Below are positions 1 to 10,545 of a DNA stretch of 64,000 nt, in pieces. The stretch is from Ascarosepion bandense (lineage: Eukaryota; Mollusca; Cephalopoda; Sepiida; Sepiidae), in assembly GCA_037127315.1 (NCBI GenBank), contig JBBBDQ010001275.1, positions 1,104,501 through 1,168,500 on the forward strand. The letters are read 5' to 3'. Numbering within the stretch: position 1 is the stretch's first letter; the number at the start of each line of letters is the position of its first letter. Position numbers and translations under genes: made by a program. Under the pieces are notes generated by a model that saw only the letters and a list, made by a program, of their open reading frames with translations, was not told the origin of the DNA and did no database searches.

Positions 1-1178
1 TCAGGTTCTCCAGACTCTCTTTCCTCATTGCATGTCCCAGGAACTTCAGTTGTCTCTTCCTGATGCTCAGCATCAATTTCCTTTTTGTTGCCATTCTTTC
101 CAACACCTCATCGTTGCTTGCATGCTCAGTCCACGATATCCATAGCATCCTTCTCTAGAACCACATTTCGGTTGCCTCCAGTTTTGTCCTCATTTTCGAT
201 GATATTGTCCAGCATTCACTGCCGTATTGAAGAACTGACATCATGTAGCAGTCCAGCACTCTTTTCTTTGTTTCTATTGAGATTTTCCTGTGTGTTAGTA
301 TTTTGCTCATCTTCTGGAACGTGTCCTTTGCCATGCCAATTCGCCTTCGGATCTCCGTGTCGCACTTTCCATCATCTGTTAGAACACTTCCTAGGTACTT
401 AAATTTTTGTACTTGCTTGATTCTGTTACCCCCCCACCACTGTAATTGGCATTTTGGGTTGTATCTTTTGCTGATGACCATGCACTTAGTTTTCTTAAAG
501 TTTATTTGTAGTCCCTTCTTGTCACTCTCCACTGCTACTTCCTGTATGAGATCTTGTAGTTTCCTTTCTGTGTCCGCAATCAGCACTGTATCGTCCGCAT
601 ACCTTATGTTGTTCAGGTTGTGGCCTCCAATAACAAATCCTGGCATGTCATCTAAGGTCCTCAAAATATTCTCGCTGTACAGGTTGAACAAATCCGGTGA
701 AAAGACACGTCCTTGTCTTACGCCTTTTTCTATCTTTGTGTATCTACTGATGTCGTTACCTGTCCGTAGGCAGGTCGTTTGCTGCCAGTAGAGATTCTTG
801 ATTATTCTTATGTCTTTTCCGAAAATGTCAAGGCTGCCTAGCATCTCCATCAATTCTTTGTGTCATATTTTGTCGAATGCTTTCGCGTAGTCAATGAAGC
901 ATAGGTACAAGTCTTTCTTCATTTGTCATGCCCTTTCAGAGAGCATCCTAATCATGAATATGCCGTTTCTTGTTCCAGTGTCTTTGACGAACCCACACTG
1001 TTCCTGCCCTATCTCTGGCCTGATTCTGCTTCTCGCTGTATTCATCAGGATTCTGACAATCAGTTTTGTAATGTGACTCATTAAGCTGATAGTTCTGTGT
1101 AATTCGCACTCGTTCGCACCAGGTTTCTTCGGCAGCACTACGAATATCAACTTGCATAAGTTGTCTGGTATTTTCCAC
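1..1178 (-). pseudogene. RTE-clade LINE reverse transcriptase relic (truncated by window edge)
   Basis: Minus-strand remnant of a non-LTR retrotransposon polymerase. The open part at 155-853 contains a GVRQG block, the catalytic YADD motif (NIRYADDTVLIAD), then the thumb-like FKYLGSVLTDDGKCDTEI and the QYGSECWTI block typical of RTE-type elements. Upstream at 926-1150 the same frame reads LPKKPGANECELHRTISLM, the start of the palm. Two in-frame stops (926-928 and 863-865, the latter just after YAKAFDKI) break the frame, and downstream of 155 it continues with interruption to the window edge, where the LGHAMRKESLENL block is recognisable. The 3' end lies outside the window. Related relics are at 19.7, 43.3, 44.0 and 51.1 kb. 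RTE clade is judged from motif wording, not from a tree. Confidence 0.85.
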
Positions 1179-1189
1179 TATTTACATTG

Positions 1190-1665
1190 TTCAGACTGTT
1201 GTCCCCATCTTTGTTGCCATATTCACCTTCAACATCTGTCTATATTTCTGAGATGAGGTATTGTAATTATTTACACTATTTATATTGTTTGGACTGTTGT
1301 CCTCATCTTTGTTGCCATATTCACCTTCAATATCTGTCTATATTTCTGAGATGAGGTATTGTAATTATTTACACTATTTATATTGTTTGGACTGTTGTCC
1401 TCATCTTTGTTGCCATATTCACCTTCAATATCTGTCTATATTTCTGAGATGAGGTATTGTAATTATTTACACTATTTATATTGTTCAGACTGTTGTCCTC
1501 ATCTTTGTTGCCCTATTCACCTTCAATATCTGTCTATATTTCTGAGATGAGGTGTTGTAATTATTTACATTATTCAGACTGTTGTCCTCATCTTTGTTGC
1601 CATATTCACCTTCAATATCTGTCTATTTCTGAGATGAGGTATTGTAATTTGGCTCTAAGTAGGTA
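1190..1665. repeat. 98-bp tandem satellite, about 5 units
   Basis: The marker GATGAGGTATTGTAA starts at 1252, 1350, 1448 and 1546 (exactly 98 bp apart) and again at 1633 (87 bp, a shortened unit). Units contain a TTGTCCTCATCTTTGTTG block. The same sequence is scattered singly elsewhere (37.6, 41.5, 42.2, 46.8, 49.8, 52.9, 63.9 kb), so this array looks like local expansion of a dispersed repeat. No coding meaning. Confidence 0.9.
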
Positions 1666-1740
1666 TAATTGTAGTTCTCAGCCATGATACCATTTACTCA
1701 GAGGATTTCAAAATTCAGTTTATGATGAAAAAAACTTATT

Positions 1741-1934
1741 TGATATCGATACCAGGAAATCAAAATTTGACTTACATCCATTCATTTTTCTTTCAGTCTA
1801 CGGTTTTGCTTTAACTGGAAACAACTGTTACTTTTTAGTCTTTCGTGCCAATGTCCAAAGAGTCTGAGCTCCAGGACTATGGATTAGTTTTAAAGCTTTC
1901 ATTATACCTGAGCAATGCCGGGCTATACTGCTAG
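1741..1934 (+). mobile_element. Helitron 3' end fragment
   Basis: Nearly identical to the 3' half of the complete Helitron at 22192-22643, from the ATACCAGGAAATC block to the terminal hairpin (GCAATGCCGGGC) and the final CTAG at 1931-1934 followed by T. The 5' TC end and the internal half are absent; the join falls just after a CTTATTT resembling the 5' end of the family, so an internal deletion is possible. Confidence 0.7.

Positions 1935-1937
<3 letters not shown>

Positions 1938-1968
<31 letters not shown>
1938..1968. repeat. (AT)n microsatellite
   Basis: Uninterrupted AT dinucleotide run immediately 3' of the Helitron CTAG end. TA-rich sequence also flanks the other Helitrons, consistent with A|T target insertion into TA tracts. 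Confidence 0.9.
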
Positions 1969-1970
<2 letters not shown>

Positions 1971-1971
<1 letters not shown>

Positions 1972-2818
1972 GAACATTATCGTCTGAAAGAAAAAAATTT
2001 TCAATGAATAATGAATTTTTACAAATATTGTTTTTATTTTTATTTTCTAATTGCAATAATTTAAAAATTTTCAGAAACCTTTTAAAATTTCTCCTAGTCA
2101 ATGTCTGTATTCAGTTCTTACATTATTAAATGAAGACTATATTTACTCATCAAAAATTGAAAAGCTTAATATGAATCTTTATGCACCATGGTTTTTAAAA
2201 TAATGGAAAATTTTTTGTTTTTCAGAAATCATTTTTTTAGCATGGAATGTCATAAGTGACATATCATTAAAAGGTCACGTACTTCAAAGGTTGTTTCCCT
2301 TATGAAATGTTCACTTATGTTTTACAAATTCATGTCAATTCTGGTCAACCAGACTTAGCTTGCAAACTCATCTGGTTGTTATCAATCATTTAATACATCA
2401 GAAAAATATTACCTCCATGATTAAGAAATAATTGTGTTCTAAATTTCATGCTATAAGCGAGTAATACTCGTTTCAAATCATTTTAATTTAACTTTAAATC
2501 TGGTAATTTCCTAAAAATAATGTTTCAATGATCTATATTTTATTTTTGAATGATTTTAAAACCAAGAATTACTTTCATTTACAAACCACCTGTCAATCTG
2601 TAAATTGGGCAAAAACTTATAACTTTTAAAAACTCTCAAAAAGTTGAGATTCCAATCAAAATAATTTCTATTTGAAAATTTGAGTATTTTGCTGACTGGA
2701 AAAAGTAAATTTCATCATTTGACTTTTAATTAAAGCTAAAAGGAAAGCTTCAAGAATTCATTTTAAAACTTAATTCTCAAAAATGAGTAAAGATACCTAC
2801 TCTTAATTATTCTTATGT
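1971..2818. other. unassigned AT-rich DNA
   Basis: No open frame of note and no repeat family recognised. Composition is like the bulk of the window. Confidence 0.5.
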
Positions 2819-2823
2819 GTTTG

Positions 2824-3148
2824 TGTTATGTCGCCAAGTATAAATGAATAACTCAACAACAGAATCAGAATATAAGTTGTATTCCGCGGAAAGACGGTTA
2901 GTATGTACAGAAGTGATTAGTAATATTTACAATAGAAAGATACAAGAGTCCAATCCGTCGTAAGATGTGTGTATACGTGATTACTTCCGGTAAGCCACCG
3001 GAAGTGTGACTAACTCTTCACTGACTCGCACTGACCCTTCAGTAACACATAAGTGACTCTCTACGACTCTCCTGTAGAAAATCCACCATTGCTATATATA
3101 GCAATGGGAACAGTCCATTTGTAGTCAAATAGGAGCGGCACCCTAACA
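2824..3148 (+). mobile_element. solo LTR, family A
   Basis: A 325-bp unit starting TGTTATGTCG and ending CCCTAACA, flanked by a perfect 5-bp duplication GTTTG (2819-2823 and 3149-3153). TG...CA ends with a 5-bp target duplication are the signature of an LTR retrotransposon integration; no internal coding region follows, so this is a solo LTR left by recombination. It contains a TATA-bearing palindrome at 3086-3107 (CCATTGC ... GCAATGG). A second copy, inverted, lies at 61064-61356. Superfamily (Gypsy or BEL-like) cannot be told from the LTR alone. Confidence 0.9.
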
Positions 3149-3153
3149 GTTTG

Positions 3154-3569
3154 GATCTTGTATTTCGAGTTTAGTCAGGAGGTTGGTTTCTAGGTATGCC
3201 ATAAGATGTTCTTTCTGATGGTTCTTTCTTATCCTACATCTTTTAATTAGAAATGCTTTCATATATTTACATATTATAGACTAAAATAATATTACTTACT
3301 CGTGTTGTGTACATCTTAGCAGGTTTTATCTGAAAGCTTGTATAAAAGCGTTTAATTACAACTTCAATAACTTTCTGTCAGTAATTGATTTTTATGGATT
3401 CACTTTGATTTGGAACTAAACAATGGACAACTGAATTCCTGAATTGTGTGCATACAACATAGGAAAAGTTGCAATAATTAGTGTTAAACTGAAATTCAAA
3501 AAAATTAAAAGTCCTGGATTGTTCCACTTCCTCACAGCATGAACATATTTTAAGAGATAGATCAGACCA
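3154..3569. other. unassigned AT-rich DNA
   Basis: Nothing recognised beyond ordinary AT-rich sequence. Confidence 0.4.
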
Positions 3570-3765
3570 AAAATCAGGGGATGTAGTGTGTGGTGTAATT
3601 ATAATGATCCTGAATGAGAAATTGGAGAACTAAGTTCAAATTCCAGTTGGGTTAATTACATTCACTTAGATGCAAATTACCTTTGGAAGGTATCAATCCA
3701 TGTCTACCCACTCCAGCAAGGGGTTGAATAGCATGACAAACTGTGTACAATAACCTTGGTATCTT
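3570..3765 (+). mobile_element. decayed tRNA-derived SINE
   Basis: A diverged copy of the common SINE of this window. It has GGTGTAATTATAATG (A-box side), then AAGTTCAAATTCCAGTTGGG, which contains a B-box-like GTTCAAATTCC, then the body block (TGCAAATTACCTTTGGAAGG, ATCAATCCATGTCT). The usual 3' end is lost. Confidence 0.65.
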
Positions 3766-5270
3766 TGAGATATTTCTTATTTGTTAGACTGTTCATTGGA
3801 ATGGTTGACAAAACATAAGATAATTGCCAATTCAAACTTTATAAAATTGTAAAAAATAAGGATTCCTTTATAATTGGTTCACGTATTTTAATAATTTAGT
3901 AAATGTTTATAAATTTACGAATAAAAAATTCTTTTCATATTTATTTCTTTATAAATTGACAAATGAGAAATATTAGTTTGCATTAGTTTTAATTGTATAA
4001 GTTTTAGAATGTCATAAATATAGGCAAATACTATACAATTATTCTTGTCAAACAATCTAATAGCGTTGAATATTTTTGTTGTAAATTCTCAAGAATAAAA
4101 GATGTATAAATTTTCATCACGTTTTTAGGTTTTATTCTAATTCTAATCATCACTTTTTAAAGCAATAAACACTGCCAAGGAGTGAAAGAAGTTAAAATAA
4201 TAGCAGTGTCAAGTGAAAAACTGTTCATTTGACATTTCAATTTTGTGGGTACAAAGGTTCATATTTGACAAAATCATAATCATCAGCCACAATTTTTTAC
4301 TTTAACAATTTATTTTAAAAAATAATGTCTTCATAGAAACAAAAAATTTAAAATAATTAGGTGCTGAAAATTTCTCCATAAAAATTCTAGTCAGATTTTG
4401 AAAAGTGGGTTTCGGTCAGAAGTTTACAGCACCCACTTTTATGTCAATTCAATGACAAAGGTTAGCTTGGTCATCATCATCAGCCTTATGACTGGGTATG
4501 GTGAGAGGTTGTAGAACAGATGAGCACCCAACCAGTTCCTACCACATATCTCGGTTGAAATTCAGAAAAGTATTCACATGTGGGTAGTGTGTCTTGGGCA
4601 AGCACACTAGGCAGTGTCCATCCCTCATCAGATCAGACCACAGCCTAAATTTGAAAACTCATCTTGGTCACAGTAAATTAGCTATTGATTCTATTGGAGT
4701 AGGGGGCTCCACTTCCGTCTCGGAATCCGCTTGCCTAGCAATACTATATCCTCAGTGCACTGTTACCGTACATAGCTACGGAAGGCCAATCTATCCTATT
4801 GAGCTAGATGGTCAGTGATCCAACAAGAGCGTGCATATCTCATTTTTAGTCTTAAAATTTGATGTGTGTCTAGCCACTCGTATTACAAGAAAAGTTTGGT
4901 GGAGGAACCAGTTTAGTCGGCAATGACCTAATCATGCATTCTTTGGAAAGTGATCAATAGCTTTAAAAAGAAAAAAAAATTGCCAGGTTAATAAGAAAAG
5001 ATTAATTTCTGACTAAGACAGACTAAAATAAATGGATGCTTATAAGTGCTTCGTGCTACTAAAAACCCTTTCTCCAGAAAATTCTGTTGTGCAGTCGGAT
5101 GATCCACGAATATTTTAGAACCCTGTTATACAACAGCAAATATTGGCTTCATAATAAATTTGTTGTGTTGCTTCGTTTTGGTATAATTAGAAGATAACAC
5201 AAACTTGAATTAATGATGTTTATTTTTGGTATAAAACTTTAGGTTTTTACATCAAGTTACAACCCTTAAG
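3766..5270. other. unassigned, with a weak tRNA-like patch near 4.6-4.82 kb
   Basis: Mostly AT-rich DNA without features. Between 4594 and 4818 the sequence is less AT-rich. On the minus strand it reads CATCTAGCTCAATAGGATAG near 4815, reminiscent of a tRNA A-box, but I find no convincing B-box at the right distance. Possibly an old SINE. Confidence 0.3.
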
Positions 5271-5660
5271 TTTTGTGTGGATACAGGAGCAGACTAGCTA
5301 AATTCTCTTCACTGTGGGATGATAGTAGTAAACGAGCCTATCCCTTCTGGACTCTAGTGGTCAACTTACTAGCGTCTTTCCCTTTTCAAATCTCTTACAC
5401 CAAACTACTGTCCTCAACTCCTACTTCTTACTCCTACCAAAAGAAACAGTTCCTTATTTTGTGTGGATACAGGAGCAGACTAGCTAAATTCTCTTCACTG
5501 TGGGATGCTAGTAGTAAACGAGCCTATCCCTTCTGGATTCTAGCGGTCAACTGACTAGCGTCCTCCTCTTTTCAGATCTCGTACACAAAACTACTGTCCT
5601 TAACTCCTACTCTTACTCCTACCAAAAGAAACGGTTCCTTATTTTGCCGCCCAATTTTGA
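5271..5660. repeat. tandem duplication, 186-bp unit
   Basis: TTTTGTGTGGATACAGGAGC begins at 5271 and again at 5457. About two full units follow with few differences, each ending in CCAAAAGAAACRGTTCCTTA. An open frame across the junction is a by-product of the duplication, not a gene. Confidence 0.85.
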
Positions 5661-5994
5661 ATTCTTGGCGTCAGTGTGTCTATTTTTAGAACACTTGCCA
5701 TTTTATAAACCATAACAAATTCCAAAGGCAATTTGTGCATTTGGCATTTTCCAAACTGTGATAAAAACATACAACAAATGAATCCTTGAAGAAAAAATAG
5801 CATCTTGCCTGTTTCATTTACTTTTTAGGACATAATGTTTAAGTTTTTCATGCACAATTTAATTCCAACATATACTCAAAACAACATGTACAGGGTGCAA
5901 TAAATAAATTGACATCTAAATGACACCAAATTAAATAACACTGACATTTCCATTTAAGGTATATTTATCAAAATTACCCAAAAATATCTTGAAA

Positions 5995-6290
5995 TATATG
6001 TTGTGGTGCAGTCGATATGAACTCGGGAGAAATCGGAGAGCCAAGTTCAAATTCCAATTGAATTCATTGCATTCACACATGAACAAATATCCTTGGAGAA
6101 GGTATGAACTTGTCAATTCTCCTTCCAGCTATGGGTTAAATAGCATCACATTAGATTCTATAACATTGGTTTGCAACCAGTCTACTGCAGAAAGTAATGG
6201 CAATATACTGCAGGAAAATTATCTGCCCAGTCATGTTTTTTTCAAGACATGATCGCCAAAGCATGTATCACGTATGGCACTTAACTGACT
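5995..6290 (+). mobile_element. tRNA-derived SINE (family S1)
   Basis: Starts TGTTGTGGTGCAGTCGATAT (A-box side), then CAAGTTCAAATTCCAATTG (B-box), the body TAYCCTTGGARAAGGTAT, ATGGGTTAAATAGC, GGCAATATACTGCAGGA, and ends GGCACTTAACTGACTGA, a tail conserved in all S1 copies here. Flanks ATCTTGAAATATA and ATCTTAATATA are a probable imperfect target duplication. Transcription would be by RNA polymerase III. It resembles the octopus tRNA-derived SINE class, but the exact family name is not established here. Confidence 0.85.
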
Positions 6291-6299
6291 GATCTTAAT

Positions 6300-6835
6300 A
6301 TACTAGAGAGCAAATTTAATCTATAAATTTGCCATTAGCTTCAACCATGGCCTCCAGACGACTTTGCAACACTTCTGACTGGTTTCCTTGTTTAAGTTGG
6401 TGAACGGTGCATAATCCTTGCCTTCTGTTTATCTTTGGTATTACAAATAGTTTTGTTGGTCTCTTGCTCAACTGTGACCCACACATAATAAGCATTTATA
6501 GTCTGGGAATTAAGTTGCCAGATGGAAGAGGTTAAATGCTCAAAAAAATTGTCTGACAGCCATGACTGGGTTCTCCCACTGGTGTGGCATGGTGCAGAAT
6601 CCTGTCACCTGATATAGGGTCTTCCAACAGCCACCCTCTTGATCCAGGGCAGCACTACTTCCTCAAGGCACTTGATGTAGGCCTCTATGTTGAGTCTTAG
6701 TCTCTGCTGGAAGATGAATAGAGGCATAACATCACCATCAATAGTGATCACTCAGAACATCTTTATAATCATCATTAAACTCATCCAAATATTTCAGAAT
6801 CCTATGCAGCACTGTCCTCAGATTGACATCCAAAA
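6300..6835 (-). pseudogene. mariner-like transposase, C-terminal half relic
   Basis: Reverse-strand translation in shifting frames gives LPWIKRVAVGRPYI, then QDSAPCHTSGRTQSWLSDNF (the block carrying the second catalytic aspartate of DDD/DDE mariner transposases), later the third-aspartate region, and ends with SRLEAMVEANGKFI and a stop, the usual mariner C-terminus. Stops and indels are frequent, so it is dead. Only the catalytic C-terminal half remains; the helix-turn-helix part and terminal inverted repeats are not seen. The relic at 29.4 kb belongs to the same family. Confidence 0.8.
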
Positions 6836-6846
6836 ACTCTAAAATG

Positions 6847-7135
6847 TTTGGTTGGTTGGTTTGTTTTTTATGGCTTATCAACCTCGACAGGTCATTTATT
6901 ACCAACTAAATTTTATTTATTTATTGCTGGTAATACCTTTTTTCTTTCAACAATTTATTGTTTTTATATGTTTTCTGTCTAGTAATACTTTTTTTCTTTT
7001 TGAGTGTCAAGATTCATTTGGATTTGTTTTTTCCCAAGCGGTCACCCATCTAAGTACTGACCAGGCTCAATGTTGCTTAACTTGGGTGATCGAGCGAGAA
7101 CCGGTGTATTCAACGTGATATGGCCATAAGCCCTA
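6847..7135 (-). mobile_element. 5S rRNA-derived SINE
   Basis: Positions 7031-7132 read on the minus strand as a complete but mutated 5S rRNA-like sequence: GGCTTATGGCCATATCACG at the 5' side, then CCTGGTCAGTACTTAGATGG (equivalent to the 5S CCTGGTTAGTACTTGGATGG with its C-box) and GACCGCTTGGGAA-like end. A different body follows, ending CGAGGTTGATAAGCCATAAA and a CCAACCAACC-like terminus. That terminal block recurs at 56.55 kb and at the window end, so this is a repeat family with a 5S head, not a 5S gene. The internal pol III promoter may once have worked. Confidence 0.85.
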
Positions 7136-7580
7136 AAACGTTTGTATTGGAGCTTCTGGCACAAATGGCAAGCAGTACGGCATACCATTTCTAAATTTTG
7201 GGCCAAGTGAATTGTGTCATGGTGCTCTTTTTGTCACAGACATGGCCCAACTGACTATTGTGTAGTCCACAAAATTATAAACAAACAACACACATGCATG
7301 AAATTAAAGATATACAATGGTGACCGTTTTACAATTGCACCTGACTCACAAAAATCAGCCAGATTTAAAAACATTCAAATTCCTTGTATAACATCTTGGC
7401 TTTGGCAACTCATATCATTTTTTTTTTCTTTATTGTCTCAGGTATGTATAAATTCTAAAAAATTTGCTTCAATATTCAAAATAAAAAAAATAGATATTTT
7501 TAGAGATACCTGAATAGTTTTTAAAAACATTTTCATAATTTTAATGAAGCAACCATAAGTCAATTTATTTATATATATAT
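7136..7580. other. unassigned
   Basis: No recognised feature. A long T-run lies near 7410-7435. Confidence 0.4.
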
Positions 7581-7803
7581 TAGAAAAATTAAGGCAGACA
7601 TTATTTTATGGTAAATTGGAAGTATAGGCCTATTTCAGCGAACCAGCATCAGCTTCCGTCTTTATTTTACAAAGGATTTTACATGAAAGATTCGTGTAAA
7701 ATCCTTTGTAAAATAAAGATGGAAGCTGATGATGGTTCGCCTGAAATAGGCCTATACTTCCGATTTACCAGGAAATAATGTTTCTGCCTTAATTTTTCTT
7801 ATA
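7581..7803. repeat. near-perfect 220-bp palindrome (fold-back element)
   Basis: Two arms of about 105-112 bp (7581-7684 and about 7691-7803) are inverted copies separated by only a few bases around 7685-7690. Shared blocks include TTTTACAAAGGATTTTACA, AGTATAGGCCTATTTCA and AATTAAGGCAGA, with only scattered mismatches (for example CAGCGAACC against CAGGCGAACC). Such arms would form a long DNA cruciform or RNA hairpin. Likely a fold-back MITE or an inverted duplication; TA-rich flanks prevent a certain target duplication. Confidence 0.85.
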
Positions 7804-7916
7804 TTTGCTCTATATGTATTTACATACATATATATTTAGAGTTCTCTTAGAGAGTTATCCTACCACTGTATGTACAGGATACTCCTTTGGATTCTTCTAT
7901 ACTCACACTGCATGCT

Positions 7917-7950
<34 letters not shown>

Positions 7951-8929
7951 CTGTTTAATTACTTAGTTTTTGGTCATAATAAAATTAGACCAGTGCACAT
8001 TTGTATTAAATGTGTTCAATGCAATTACTTTATAGGCAATTTGCAATAACTTGCAAATCGCCTGTAGACACCACACGGCAGAAACCTAGGTTGCGTAATA
8101 ATTTGTTTACAAATAGAAAATATATATAATCTCTGCAACACACTTGTAGAAAATTCAAGGATAATAGCCTCATCCACACGCAAAAAAAGATGAATAATTA
8201 TGGAAACATAAAAAATAAAAAAATAAAATGCCAACACCCAAAAACATCAGCTATGAACATGGCCCCAGTGTTCTGACCATATTTGGAAAATAAAACATTC
8301 CTATAACTCTACATACATGCATAAAACAATCCATTACATTCAGGTAAAAGTAAAAATAACTTCCTATAATAGCTAAAAATATGGCCTAACAACACTCAGA
8401 CATACAGAACTTTCAGACAATTTTATGTAATTTATGTTTAGAATAGAAGAAAATTTTAAGAACTTAATAAAAATTAAATAAAAAACTTAACCTCAAAAAC
8501 CTTATCAGTCATTTTTAATAAAATTTGCATAAAAGAACTGATTTCTCACCAAATACACAATATATATATGACGGGCTCTCCCACTGATTTTGACGTATAG
8601 GTGTTTGCCTTATTTGGTATATAAAAACATTAAAGTTTCATGTTTGTGTCTTATGTGTGCCATCAAGCTTGCTATGGATCTTCATAACAGGCTGCAGAGG
8701 GAGAGTTTGAAAACATCTGTTTGGGAATCAGAAGTTTCTTCAAAACTTGCAATGCCACGATGACAAGTTGACCTCCACTCCATTCAATCTAATTTGTTTT
8801 TTTTTTTTCAATTGGAGTAGATAGACTAAACTATCGCCTGGTTCACACTCCACCCATGTCTATTGAACAGGTGAAGAGGCTCATCCCTTGTTTCCTGTTT
8901 AGGATGTGGTTTCCGGCTTTCTCTTTTCC
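7804..8929. other. unassigned AT-rich DNA
   Basis: Short (TA)n and (GA)n runs near 7915-7950. Otherwise no repeat family or coding signal that I recognise. Confidence 0.4.
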
Positions 8930-9015
8930 AATCTTTTCACTCTTACGTAGCCCCCTTCACATCAGTGGTGTTACCGCCTTGCTCGGGGTGATATGATTAA
9001 AAAAAAAAAAAAAAT
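8930..9015 (+). mobile_element. CR1-like LINE 3' tail
   Basis: CTTACGTAGCCCCCTTCACA, then ACCGCCTTGCTCGGGGTGAT and TGATTAAAAAAAA: the same 3' terminus as the other CR1-like copies (24.6, 39.9, 47.9, 62.0 kb), here in plus orientation and 5'-truncated to under 100 bp. Confidence 0.75.
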
Positions 9016-9019
9016 ATAT

Positions 9020-9760
9020 GCTCTTCCATTCTACAGACAATGACAAAGTTTGCCAAAAGTATCCTGCACCTTGGAAATTCTGTTGACAATTTTGTCACCA
9101 ATGTACTAACATTCACCTTATTTCCCAGATATTCAAATGATTTAATCTACCTGAGATTTTTATCTTCCACATTCAAGGAAACAGTTAGAAATTCCAACAT
9201 ATGAAGTTGCAGTTCTTCAACATTGGTAAGATTAAGGTTTGGTTTTGGCTGGTGAACAACTTCAGGTTTCTTAATACTTATAGTCAATCCAAATGCCTTG
9301 ATTGCAACAGAGAAGCCATCAATGAGGTCTTGTGCTTCTTGCAATGATTGCAGCACCATTAGAAAACAACAGATGTAATATCAGAGCTACCCTAGTTTTT
9401 GTATTGAATCATCGGTGGTTCTGTAAAATAGAACTCAAACTGAACCCATTTTTCGATGTCCCCATATATTTGTTTCAGCGTAAGAGGAAAATACAAGGCA
9501 AACAGAACTGGTGACATCACACAACCCTGTACCATTTGTCATCAAACGGAACTAATGATTGATCATTAGAAAGAATGTAAGCTTTCATTCCTTGATAAAA
9601 GAAAATGATGATAGTGAGGATGTTGTATAGTATACCCAACTTCTTTAGAACCTTCCAAAAGACATTCCTATTGACAGTATCAAAAGCCTTCATGAGGTGA
9701 ACAAACAAATATATATATATATGTATGAATGGCATGAATCTGCTCAGTTAATGAGACAAA
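9020..9760 (-). pseudogene. LINE reverse transcriptase relic (second type)
   Basis: The minus strand reads LMKAFDTVNRNVFWKVLKKL near 9690, the palm motif A region of a non-LTR reverse transcriptase, and AFGLTISIKKPEVVHQPKP near 9290, the block that follows the YADD motif in these enzymes. The YADD segment itself is lost between 9360 and 9515. The wording differs from the RTE copies and from the CR1-like copies in this window, so it is a separate LINE lineage. Stops, frameshifts and an internal deletion make it a pseudogene. Confidence 0.75.
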
Positions 9761-9900
9761 CTCTTTGTAGTTATCAATGCACTATCTCCACCCTGTTATT
9801 AAGCACTTTATGATAAAAACCTGCTTGCCAAAACAGATTTTGTCAGTAAAACCACTGAAATAAAAAAAAAACAACCTTGGCACTAAACATTATGATTTAA

Positions 9901-9902
<2 letters not shown>

Positions 9903-9943
<41 letters not shown>
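9903..9943. repeat. (TA)n microsatellite
   Basis: Uninterrupted TA dinucleotide run of about 40 bp. Confidence 0.95.
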
Positions 9944-9945
<2 letters not shown>

Positions 9946-9984
9946 TATCTTTCAGAAACTTGAATAAGTTCTCATTAACTTTTT

Positions 9985-10545
9985 TATGAAAAGTAATGTT
10001 TTATTTACAAACATTTGTAAGAAACATATCACTGAAAGAATTTTCCATCAATAGCCACTACTTTTGGGCTCTTTCTGGCAGCATTTAAATTCCACAAAAT
10101 AAAAACGACACCTATTTTAAAGCTAACCATGAGCCAACCCATTTTTTGGCATCTTCATTAGAATGAAAGTGCTGCCCAGCTAGGCCATGTGCCATCAATC
10201 AGATCAAGTGATGATTGGATGGGGTAATATCTGGTGAATACAGTGGGTGGAGTAGGGCTTCCCATTTAAGCATTTCCAAGTAGATTTTCACCTGTTTTGC
10301 AACATGTGTCCTAGTACTGCCATTTGTGTCTCTGCTCATATAGCAGGCATTTTTTTCTTCAATGCTCAGCTCAAACACATCAATTTTAGTCAATAGCAAT
10401 CTTCTATGATGGTTTTAGTCAGTTCACCTCCAATTCTTTGTCTTCAAACTTTTTTGGTGTACCAGAGCATTCTTTATCTTCAACATCAAAACTATTATTT
10501 CTTTGAAGTGTCTATACCAATCTCTGCATGTTGATTCCAACAGAG
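9985..10545 (-). pseudogene. mariner transposase relic, internally deleted
   Basis: On the minus strand the N-terminal side is visible at about 10.54-10.42 kb in two frames (WYRHFK, then SFDVEDKECSGTPKKFEDKE), the region just after the helix-turn-helix in mariner transposases. The sequence then jumps to THVAKQVKIYLEMLKWEALL and LYSPDITPSN (third catalytic aspartate), and ends near 10.04 kb with LPERAQKVVAIDGKFFQ, the usual C-terminus. The middle of the catalytic domain is missing and stops are present. It belongs to a different mariner lineage from the one at 6.3 kb. Confidence 0.8.

Noticed and set aside
1190..1665. CRISPR-like array
   Set aside because: Units are contiguous with no variable spacers, and the genome is eukaryotic.
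4594..4818. tRNA gene or SINE on the minus strand
   Set aside because: An A-box-like run is present but no B-box at proper spacing and no cloverleaf.
7031..7132. 5S rRNA gene
   Set aside because: Many substitutions against 5S, joined to a SINE body with a terminal block found elsewhere; a retroposed copy, not a functional gene.
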